This document shows, one piece after another, positions 8,396-14,792 of a stretch of DNA of 59,865 nt; positions within the stretch are counted from its first letter, which is position 1, and every line of letters starts with the position of its first letter. Below the pieces are notes generated by a model. It did no database searches and was not told where the DNA came from. It was given only the letters and a program-made list of their open reading frames with translations. The stretch is taken from positions 1-59,865 of the forward strand of contig JAJYAG010000019.1 in the NCBI GenBank assembly GCA_021779665.1. Direction: 5' to 3'. Source of the DNA: Bacteroidota bacterium. GTDB taxonomy: Bacteria; Bacteroidota; Bacteroidia; Bacteroidales; JAAUTT01. The translations under genes and the position numbers were made by a program.

Positions 8396-8743
8396 AATTA
8401 AAGTAAAGACCTTCTTTAAAGGTCTTTTAGGCCGATCCCTACTGCAAGGATTTACTTCCCGGTAAAATTTCAGTTCAGAAATATTCCAGTCAGTTTGGAA
8501 TTCAGTTTTAGTCCTTTCATTGCGCAAAAGCAATGAAACTTTTGTAAATCCATGTTCCTTGAGGTTCCTGATCTGGGATATGACAGAAAGGTTGCCATAC
8601 AGGTTTACAGACCACCCGAAACCTGATTTCCAGGCTTCTTTTACCCCAACAATCCCAAGGCTGGGGTAAAGCCTTTCCAAATTTGGAAAAACACAAGTAG
8701 GAATCATGATTTTTTCAGGCGGTAAATATTTAGTCTTTTTCAT
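8393..8743 (-). CDS. Hypothetical protein, 116 residues
   Basis: No family is recognised. The protein is basic with a central glycine-rich portion (residues 26-50). It has no signal peptide or catalytic signature. Its stop is followed by a strong hairpin and it is separated from the downstream operon by the GGTATCA array. The next gene upstream is the methylase-like gene, beyond a tRNA-arm-like hairpin. Confidence 0.45.
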   Translation of the reverse strand: MKKTKYLPPEKIMIPTCVFPNLERLYPSLGIVGVKEAWKSGFGWSVNLYGNLSVISQIRNLKEHGFTKVSLLLRNERTKTEFQTDWNISELKFYREVNPCSRDRPKRPLKKVFTLI

Positions 8744-8791
8744 AAGATCTTTTAATTAAGCGGTTAATAATTATCGAAGCCAACAAGCCCA

Positions 8792-8830
8792 ACTGCATAA
8801 TAAGGGGTTCGATCCCCCTTATTATGCAGT
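8792..8830. terminator. Perfect 16-bp hairpin with a tRNA T-arm-like tip
   Basis: ACTGCATAATAAGGGG (8792-8807) pairs completely with 8815-8830 around the seven-base loop TTCGATC. The tip is identical in form to a tRNA T-arm (five-base stem plus TTCGATC loop), but there is no acceptor, D or anticodon arm. It lies 16 bases past the methylase-like stop, so termination is the plain reading, although no T-run follows. Confidence 0.55.
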
Positions 8831-8845
8831 CGCCCACCCCCGTTT

Positions 8846-9610
8846 TCAGAACAGGGATAGCTGAAAAACTCTCTCCGGGATCAATTCCAGTTTGACCGGC
8901 TTTAAAACCGGGTTTGGCTCCGGCGGATGTTCAGAATTAACTTTTATTTCCCCTGTTGGCTGGAAAATAAACTGCATGCACTCCATTTTATCAAGCGGCT
9001 TGACACCAAGCCCTGTTTCAGGCATAAAGACCCGATATCCGCCCCAAATTTCCATTTTCAAGGAATCCATGTGTATAATTGCCCCTTTCAAGCCATATAA
9101 GCAAAAATTGAGCGTACACATTTTAATGCACCGGGAATCGATGTCGGCAGCGACATAGAAATTTTGAAACCTGAAATTTGCATCTTGGCGGTCAAAAGCA
9201 ATAAGCATGCGACCAGACCCCGCTGCGGGGTCTAAAATGTGCCTTTCTTCCCGGTTGTCGCCCTCAAAATTCATCCTTGCGATCATGTCGCAAACAGGCT
9301 CAGGGGTGAAAAACTGGCCTTTTGCATCTTGGCCGAACTTGGAATTGTTCTCCATAAAGAAATCCCCCAGGCCATCGTACCACGCCCCGGCGTTGTTTGC
9401 CTGTTTTTCATAATCGAGTATCAAAGAACCCAGAAGGAAGCTGAAATTCTTAATTTCATCCTTACTGTACCCTTTGATAGTGGATAAATAAATATCTTCC
9501 ATTCTCCCGCAGGAAAAACAACAAATCGCAAGGGTCAAAAAGTCGTCAAAAACCCTCATAAAATCGTGGCGGTAGGCTATTTGGTTAAATATATCTGTAA
9601 ACTGTTTCAT
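8846..9610 (-). CDS. N6-adenine methylase-like protein without the NPPF motif
   Basis: A 254-residue protein related to HsdM-type methyltransferases. GQFFTPEPVCDMI lies near residue 99 and the AdoMet-binding DPAAGSG lies at 127-133, followed by DIDSRCIKMCTLNFCLYG, all as in N6-adenine methylases. After MDSLKMEIWGG, however, the catalytic NPPY/F is absent, and the protein ends about 70 residues later. It may bind AdoMet or DNA without methylating adenine, or modify something else. It is the first of a group of minus-strand plasmid genes after the 59-residue gene. Confidence 0.72.
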   Translation of the reverse strand: MKQFTDIFNQIAYRHDFMRVFDDFLTLAICCFSCGRMEDIYLSTIKGYSKDEIKNFSFLLGSLILDYEKQANNAGAWYDGLGDFFMENNSKFGQDAKGQFFTPEPVCDMIARMNFEGDNREERHILDPAAGSGRMLIAFDRQDANFRFQNFYVAADIDSRCIKMCTLNFCLYGLKGAIIHMDSLKMEIWGGYRVFMPETGLGVKPLDKMECMQFIFQPTGEIKVNSEHPPEPNPVLKPVKLELIPERVFQLSLF

Positions 9611-9613
9611 GTG

Positions 9614-9793
9614 TTAAGATGGTTTATTTATAGATTTTCTGAGCCTTCCGACCTCTGCAATGACTTCCCGCCTAACTTTAAAAATAGGGTCGCCCAGGTA
9701 GCAACACCAGCCCATTTTTATGGCGGCCTCCACATCTGAAAGCATAATTTCAGCTTCTTTTAATTCTCTCTTTATCTTGGTATTTACATTCAT
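9614..9793 (-). CDS. Small hypothetical protein, 59 residues
   Basis: A short open frame that starts at 9793 (MNVNTKIKRELKEAE...) and stops three bases before the methylase-like gene begins. It is helical and charged, with a central GWCCYLGDP segment. The close spacing to the next gene supports expression as part of the same transcript. No family is recognised. Confidence 0.5.
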   Translation of the reverse strand: MNVNTKIKRELKEAEIMLSDVEAAIKMGWCCYLGDPIFKVRREVIAEVGRLRKSINKPS

Positions 9794-9815
9794 CTTGTGA
9801 AAAATAAAATGTTAA

Positions 9816-9839
9816 AAAACAGCCCGGAACGGGCTTTTT
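9816..9839 (-). terminator. Intrinsic terminator after the 111-residue gene
   Basis: AGCCCG-GAA-CGGGCT at 9821-9835 is flanked by an A-run on the left and a T-run on the right, giving a stem plus U-tract on the minus strand. It overlaps the stop codon of the gene that ends at 9838. Confidence 0.75.
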
Positions 9840-10173
9840 ATATGGAACTTAGAAAGGTGTACATCCGGTTATAAGCCGAAACATCAAAATCGATCAAGGT
9901 TTGGGCCCTTTTTCGACAAACCTTTAACTCCTGTATCCCAAGGGCGGGAAATTTTGCGCCCTTCAAATGGTTGACCCCAAAATAATAAGATACTGCATTC
10001 ATAAGGCAGCACCGGAGTTTTTGCACGTAGTGGATCGAATTATATTCCATGGGAAGGCCGAACATTTTGACATACCTTTCAATGGTGCCATCGGAGATGC
10101 TTTCCAAATAGTCAAAAGCTTCTTTGGCGGTTTCAATGTCCGACAAAGCTTTTAGAAAATCTTCCTTTTTCAT
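9838..10173 (-). CDS. Hypothetical protein, 111 residues
   Basis: Unrecognised soluble helical protein (MKKEDFLKALSDIETAKEAFDYL...). It carries scattered cysteines but no clear metal motif. It stands alone between two intrinsic hairpins (10191-10215 upstream and 9816-9839 downstream), so it is probably an independent transcript. Similar stand-alone small genes are common beside RadC and methylase genes in Bacteroidota mobile elements. Confidence 0.5.
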   Translation of the reverse strand: MKKEDFLKALSDIETAKEAFDYLESISDGTIERYVKMFGLPMEYNSIHYVQKLRCCLMNAVSYYFGVNHLKGAKFPALGIQELKVCRKRAQTLIDFDVSAYNRMYTFLSSI

Positions 10174-10190
10174 ATTTCCATGTTTAAAAG

Positions 10191-10215
10191 AAATAAGCCC
10201 CTTGGGGGCTTATTT
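10191..10215 (-). terminator. Hairpin terminator after the 354-residue gene
   Basis: AAATAAGCCCC pairs with GGGGCTTATTT around a three-base loop and overlaps the stop of the gene at 10210. It has a T-rich tail on the minus strand. Confidence 0.75.
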
Positions 10216-11274
10216 CAATGAATCAATGAGGTTTTGAACTTCCGCTGTTTTTGTTTTGGGGAATATCCATCCGGCAAAGCGTTCCCCTTCATGGGTCAGG
10301 TATTTGTTGAACCGTCCGCCCAAACCGCTCAACTGTTCTTTGATGGCCTTTGTTTCACCTTTTACCGCTATGGCCTTGGGCGAATAATCAATAATTTGAT
10401 AATCCCCACTTTCCCCCGCTTGGCGGGGACGGTTTTCCGGCTGTGGCTGTTCAGGGGCTATTTTAATGTTCCCGGGGTCGCTTGCAATTAAAGCATATTC
10501 TTTAATAAAGCTGTCAAGGTTGTATATTTTTGCCTTCTTTACAATCCAGCCGTTATATTTTGATTCGCCTAAATAGTAGCCTGAACCCATCGAATATTTT
10601 TCCCGGTGTTCATCTTCTGGCCGCCAATATTCTTTATCTTCCGGTTTACCCGTATACTCAGGCTCAACACTGTATTTTTTTGTCCCTTCAAAATTTGCGG
10701 CTGCCTTTCTCAGCTCTGGGAACAAATCCCGGGTATGTTTAGAAAACCCTAAAATAACAGTCCTTACGGTGGTAGATGAAAAATAATCGCTCATCGGGTC
10801 GCTCTCGTCCTGTCTTTCACAGGCAATTATCACGGCCTTAGCCCATGAAGGGGTTAACTGTTTTAAAACCTCTGTCCCCATTATTCTCCATTCCTCTGTT
10901 ATCCTGTTGGCTTCTTCGTCCTTTAGATGCTTTTCAATTGCCTTTTGGTCTGAAATTGCCAAAGCGTTTTCAATTTCTTCCGGTGTTGCCATGTCCCCGG
11001 TTGTGTAGTATGTCCCAATTCCAAAGATTTGGCTATCGTGTTTGACCTCCCAGGCATTTCGGAAAGATTTAACAAAAGTGTCAAGGTTAACCGTATAGAG
11101 TTTTGAATGCCCGTTTATCCCGGCTTCCACTTTATAGACTGCAACCCTTTCATGGGTAAATTTATCCTGCCCGTAACCATTCAGCCAGATTATCTGGCCA
11201 ACTTCTAAATCTGCGTCCTTAACTGGTTCCATCTTCCCGGAACCGAAATTCATTTGAAGGATTTTTGTTTTCAT
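10210..11274 (-). CDS. Plasmid protein of unknown function with C-terminal 'GGRFNKYL' domain
   Basis: A 354-residue cytoplasmic protein. The last 70 residues (GDYQIIDYSPKAIAVKG, then LGGRFNKYLTHEGERFAGWIF) form a small domain that recurs at the C-termini of many phage and plasmid proteins. I recognise the pattern but not an official name or function. The N-terminal 280 residues show no catalytic signature. The gene stands between two strong hairpins, so it is a single-gene transcript beside RadC. Confidence 0.55.
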   Translation of the reverse strand: MKTKILQMNFGSGKMEPVKDADLEVGQIIWLNGYGQDKFTHERVAVYKVEAGINGHSKLYTVNLDTFVKSFRNAWEVKHDSQIFGIGTYYTTGDMATPEEIENALAISDQKAIEKHLKDEEANRITEEWRIMGTEVLKQLTPSWAKAVIIACERQDESDPMSDYFSSTTVRTVILGFSKHTRDLFPELRKAAANFEGTKKYSVEPEYTGKPEDKEYWRPEDEHREKYSMGSGYYLGESKYNGWIVKKAKIYNLDSFIKEYALIASDPGNIKIAPEQPQPENRPRQAGESGDYQIIDYSPKAIAVKGETKAIKEQLSGLGGRFNKYLTHEGERFAGWIFPKTKTAEVQNLIDSLK

Positions 11275-11316
11275 GTTTGGATGTTTTTTAAGCGTTAAAT
11301 AAGAAATGTCAATTAT

Positions 11317-11338
11317 GCCCGGGAACGGCTTCCCGGGC
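11317..11338 (-). terminator. GC-rich hairpin after radC
   Basis: GCCCGGGA pairs perfectly with TCCCGGGC across six bases, 42 bases past the radC stop. The flanks are only moderately T-rich. Confidence 0.55.
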
Positions 11339-11379
11339 TTTTGCTGTATTTAATTTCCCTGAGCCGTCAGGGAAGAATT

Positions 11380-11859
11380 TTATAACATGCCTTCATCGGC
11401 AAAACTGTAGTATGTATTATCGGGGGTAATTATCAAATGGTCTAAAAGAGGTATGTCTAAAAGTGTTCCGGCATCTTTAATTTTCTTGGTAAGGCTTTTA
11501 TCTGCTTCGCTCGGCTGGGTGTTACCCGAAGGGTGGTTATGGGCTGCAATAATTGAATGGGCGTTTGCTTTTAGTGCATATTGCATAATTGAGCGGACGT
11601 CCGCAATAGTTCCGGCAAGCCCTCCGGTGGATATGGTCGCAATCCCCAAAACTTTATTTGCACGGCTAAGGAGCAATATTTTAAAGCTTTCGCAATATTC
11701 CAGGGTGTGGTCCCAACAATCCCGAAAAAGCTTGCTGGCTTCAAAAGAACTTGAAATTTTGGGGCGGTCAGCAGGTTTAACGTGGTTCTTGTAAACAAGG
11801 GCGACCTCGGAAACAATTGAAAAATCAATAGAGAGCTGGGAACAAACAGAAGTTTTCAT
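11380..11859 (-). CDS. radC: RadC-family JAB-domain protein
   Basis: A 159-residue protein consisting of the JAB/MPN metallo-domain only. The metal ligands are visible as HNHPSG with H107 and H109, followed ten residues later by D120, with a glutamate at residue 57 as the usual general base. It lacks the helix-hairpin-helix N-terminus of chromosomal RadC. Short RadC proteins are typical of Bacteroidota plasmids and conjugative elements. A role in repair or in the transfer leading region is assumed rather than proven. Confidence 0.85.
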   Translation of the reverse strand: MKTSVCSQLSIDFSIVSEVALVYKNHVKPADRPKISSSFEASKLFRDCWDHTLEYCESFKILLLSRANKVLGIATISTGGLAGTIADVRSIMQYALKANAHSIIAAHNHPSGNTQPSEADKSLTKKIKDAGTLLDIPLLDHLIITPDNTYYSFADEGML

Positions 11860-12016
11860 AAAGTGGATGTTTTTTAAGCGTTAATAAAAAAATGAAATGT
11901 CATTAGCAGTCTGGCGGTTTCCGAAGTTTTCCGCTTACAAACTTTATAGTCCCAGACCATTTGCACGGGCGACGATCCCCCGGCACTTGCCCCGCGTTTT
12001 CATTTCCTCTAACCTC

Positions 12017-12211
12017 TTAGCGCCTGGCATATTTTTTTAATAATCCACTTAAGGAACTATGCAGACAATTAGAAGAACGCCTCCCGGTCGCGTTGCTCAT
12101 CGTTTCCAACATTTCAAAGAACCTGTTTTCAATCTGTTGCGTTCCACGTGGAACATTTTTTGATCGTTGGTGAATCATTTTTGATACGTCTAAGATACTT
12201 TTTTGATTCAT
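12017..12211 (-). CDS. Doubtful small ORF overlapping the parS-like site
   Basis: A 64-residue frame (MNQKSILDVSKMIHQ...) with a basic C-terminus. It is unrecognised. The parS-like 16-mer falls inside it and is translated as NVPRGT. The start is preceded by AT-rich DNA. It may be a real small basic protein, or the open frame may be accidental in an otherwise noncoding stretch. Confidence 0.3.
   Translation of the reverse strand: MNQKSILDVSKMIHQRSKNVPRGTQQIENRFFEMLETMSNATGRRSSNCLHSSLSGLLKKYARR
12140..12155. promoter_or_regulatory. parS: parS-like centromere site
   Basis: CGTTCCACGTGGAACA contains the perfect palindrome GTTCCACGTGGAAC. It matches the widely conserved chromosomal ParB site (TGTTYCACGTGRAACA) at all but the first base. 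Only one copy was found in the window. The plasmid's own ParA system has no Noc/ParB-type partner, so a host ParB would be the expected reader. Confidence 0.65.
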
Positions 12212-13106
12212 TTAAACCAAATGTTAAGCCATTTATTTGTTATGTTGTAAAACATATCTATAATATTGATTTTCTTTTTTTTAATATAGTCTTTTTTATA
12301 TTATTGATATTACTATTATTTTTTATATTATTTATATTACTTTATTGTTTTACTGTTAGTTTAAAACCTCATATCCTTATGGTAGATTTGAGTCCAATCG
12401 CATAAAAAAATCCCATAAAGAAAAAAATGAAGGGTGGCGTTCCTTCACATCCTGTTTGGTGAGTTCTCGTCCTTATCGCGTAATTGTAAAATCAACAATC
12501 CATAAACTGGGGTACAAGAAATGCTGTCACAATTTTTTGGCAGAAAGACCCGAAAGAAATTCCTCTCAAAAAATTTGACGCATCCGCAGGCAAGGTTTAT
12601 GCTAATCAATAAAAAATAAAAAATCGCTTTAGCATAAACCGATGTTCTTGTAACCCTGGGTATGGATTGTTGTCCTTTTGGAGCGATAAGGGCGGGGGCT
12701 TATCAAACGGGCCAGGGAAAACTATATCTTTTTGCTTTATACCGCTTTAATATATTATTATCTGTATTTTATATATTATTTGTATTACTAATATTACTAT
12801 TATGTTTTATTGGCATTTATATAATTCTGTGAAAAATATATGCGGTTTTAAAAAATGAGGTTACATTTACATTCTAAATTCAAGTAATAATCAATTTGGA
12901 TTTGTTGGTTAGTTAAAGGCTCGGTTGTGAAACCCGGCCTTTTTTTGCTTTATGCACTATCCATTTCGAAGCACCTTTGCGTTAGCGATGTGAAGGGGAA
13001 GCCACCGCAGGGACGAGGAGGCCGGAGTGGAACGGAGCCCGTAACGTAGCGCCGGTCATGAAAAAGATATGTAAAGATTCCGCTATGGCCGGAACGCCAT
13101 AAACCA
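12212..13106. other. Gene-poor AT-rich region with structured segments
   Basis: No convincing gene is present. Bases 12260-12350 and 12745-12815 are two similar AT-only tracts built of TATTATT-type words. Between them lies the nested inverted repeat described separately. GCTTTATACCGCTTTAA at 12734-12750 resembles a motif in the structured elements at 45-46 kb. Bases 12960-13060 are strikingly GC-rich compared with their surroundings and have no recognised content. Confidence 0.5.
12471..12691. repeat. Nested inverted-repeat region
   Basis: Four pairs of arms are arranged one inside the other. CCTTATCGC (12471-12479) pairs with 12683-12691, CAACAATCCATA (12493-12504) with 12661-12672, and TACAAGAA (12513-12520) with 12645-12652. 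GGTTTATGCTAA (12594-12605) pairs with 12629-12640. All pairs are perfect and correctly nested, giving a 220-base cruciform or RNA fold. The function is unknown; an origin of transfer, a single-strand origin or a structured RNA are candidates. Confidence 0.7.
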
Positions 13107-13460
13107 TTAATAGGGGTTTGAAAAGGAAGATGTGCCGTCTTTAGGTTCGACCCAAATAATATCATCTGCCAGATCCTCTGTATAGAGCCTGAAATAAAAG
13201 TTTTTAGTTTCGGCCATGGTAAGCTCAGGGTTTCGGACGGTAAAATCGGCTTTATGGAACTCCCTTAAGACCCTCTTTTCTGTTCCCTTATCGATCCTTG
13301 GGTTTGTAGCCCTACGGTGCCATTTCTGGTTCTCGGCTGTGGTAATAAATAAACCATGGGAAGCATTGTCCAGACAAACATATTCTTCCTCTATGTTGCC
13401 TATAAAAGCAATTACATAATGGAGCAGTTTATTGTCCGATGCCGTATAGGTTTTTGTCAA
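13107..13460 (-). CDS. Hypothetical protein, 117 residues
   Basis: Unrecognised soluble protein of alpha/beta character. It follows the SRAP gene by 21 bases in the same direction and is probably co-transcribed with it. No catalytic signature or membrane segment is seen. Its position in a DNA-damage gene block suggests, without proof, an accessory role there. Confidence 0.5.
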   Translation of the reverse strand: MTKTYTASDNKLLHYVIAFIGNIEEEYVCLDNASHGLFITTAENQKWHRRATNPRIDKGTEKRVLREFHKADFTVRNPELTMAETKNFYFRLYTEDLADDIIWVEPKDGTSSFSNPY

Positions 13461-13481
13461 TCCATCGCGAATTTTCAGGTT

Positions 13482-14264
13482 CTACAAAAGGGTAGGGGAG
13501 AACTCGGGGTACTGGCAAGGCTCAAGCACCTTTGGGGTATTGAAAAATTGGGCGTTTTCTTTTCTCTGAAACCTTAGAACGGTATGGGCTTTCATCTTCT
13601 CCTGGTCATAAGGCTGAAAAAAGCTTTTGATCCCTTTCTGGTCTTTGGTCTCATCCAGGTATTCAATTGCCCTTTCCCTCGGCAAAAGCAGGAGCATTCT
13701 TGGGCCGTTTGGAGCTTCAGGGTTATTATGGATACGGCCAACAAAAGGGTTTGGTGTGGTTGTTATAATTGAAAACATCCCTTTTTCTTCGCCCGTCTTT
13801 TTATCTATCCCATAATCGTAAATCCCTGCAGCAAGAAAATACTCATTTTCATCCCGTGGGTAGATATAATGGGGGTAGGTTTCCTTACCAAAATGATGGT
13901 ACTCGATATAGCCATCGATTGGCACCAGGCAACGCTTTGAATAGATCTGGTTTTTATGCTGGTAAAAGACCCTTTCACAGGTGGAATTTTGAAGCTCCCT
14001 AGTAACTTCTTTCCCTGTTTTATCGGTGTATGAATAGGGTAGCGTCCATTGCATGTTCTCAAAGGAAAGCTGTCCATTCTCCTTATGCAAGGTAGTCAGT
14101 GTCGGCTTTCCCTTTCCGATGGCGATATATTGCTCAATGAACTCCTTATCGGTACGGGCAATGAAATTATCATAAAAGGCCTGGTCAATATTGTCCCATA
14201 GTCCAGATTCTTTGCGTTTTTTGATGATCTCCCTGACTTTTTTAGTGCCGACCCAGTAACACAT
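13482..14264 (-). CDS. SRAP-domain protein (YedK/HMCES family)
   Basis: Protein that captures abasic sites in single-stranded DNA through a covalent link to its second residue. Cys2 is present directly after the initiator Met. The other family signatures are the NSTCERV segment near residue 94, RCLVPIDGYIEY with E121, and SIITTTPNP with GRIHN (H179). Length (260) is close to the usual 220-260. It is divergent from the nuclease gene and close to the dinB-dnaE pair, a typical repair neighbourhood. Confidence 0.92.
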   Translation of the reverse strand: MCYWVGTKKVREIIKKRKESGLWDNIDQAFYDNFIARTDKEFIEQYIAIGKGKPTLTTLHKENGQLSFENMQWTLPYSYTDKTGKEVTRELQNSTCERVFYQHKNQIYSKRCLVPIDGYIEYHHFGKETYPHYIYPRDENEYFLAAGIYDYGIDKKTGEEKGMFSIITTTPNPFVGRIHNNPEAPNGPRMLLLLPRERAIEYLDETKDQKGIKSFFQPYDQEKMKAHTVLRFQRKENAQFFNTPKVLEPCQYPEFSPTLL

Positions 14265-14320
14265 GACAGTAAAGTTTAAATTGTTAAATTGCTATCAAAT
14301 TTACAAAACCAAAAACACCA

Positions 14321-14779
14321 ATGTCCATGAAAATGTTGATTTTATTGTTCGCCTTTTTTGTTTTTCAACCACCGGAATACACAGGCAAAATTTCATATGT
14401 GATGGACGGGGACACTTTTGTGCTCCAGACCGGGGAAGGAAACCTTAAGATCCGGATGGACGGGATCGATGCCCCCGAAAAAGACCAGGCATTTGGCCAG
14501 GAGTCAAAAGCCTTTATGGATAAGTATATTTACAACGAGTGCCGTGTCAAGACCAACGGTGTAGACCGCTATGGCCGGACAATCGGTACGCTGTTCATAA
14601 AAGGGGAAAACATAAACCTCCTGTCAGTCCGGGAAGGGTGCGCCTGGCATTATAAAAAATACTCGAGCGATACAGCCTTGGCCAATGCCGAGATTCAGGC
14701 AAAAAAAGAGGGTAGGGGGCTTTGGAAAGATCCCAGTCCAATGGCACCCTGGGAATGGAGAAAACTGCAAAACCCATGA
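14321..14779 (+). CDS. Secreted staphylococcal-nuclease-like thermonuclease
   Basis: A 152-residue exported nuclease. Residues 1-17 form a signal peptide (MLILLFAFFVF core). The SNase catalytic pattern is clear: DGDTF (residues 29-33), R45 and D50-A-P-E53, and R83/R86 in DRYGRTIG, matching the Arg-Asp-Glu-Arg set of the family. The start at 14321 was preferred to upstream codons because it gives a compact signal peptide. It is divergent from the SRAP gene and convergent with dnaE. It is a frequent plasmid-borne gene. Confidence 0.88.
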   Translation: MSMKMLILLFAFFVFQPPEYTGKISYVMDGDTFVLQTGEGNLKIRMDGIDAPEKDQAFGQESKAFMDKYIYNECRVKTNGVDRYGRTIGTLFIKGENINLLSVREGCAWHYKKYSSDTALANAEIQAKKEGRGLWKDPSPMAPWEWRKLQNP

Positions 14780-14792
14780 CATCGGGGCAGGG

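Noticed and set aside
8792-8830. A tRNA gene suggested by the T-arm sequence
   Set aside because: No acceptor, D or anticodon arm can be built around it; only the T-arm-like hairpin is present.
12148-12405. An 85-codon hydrophobic plus-strand frame
   Set aside because: It is the result of an AT-only tract giving Ile, Leu and Phe codons; it overlaps the parS-like site and has no start context.
12950-13165. A 71-codon minus-strand frame in the GC-rich segment
   Set aside because: It overlaps the end of the 117-residue gene in another frame and has no recognisable protein pattern.
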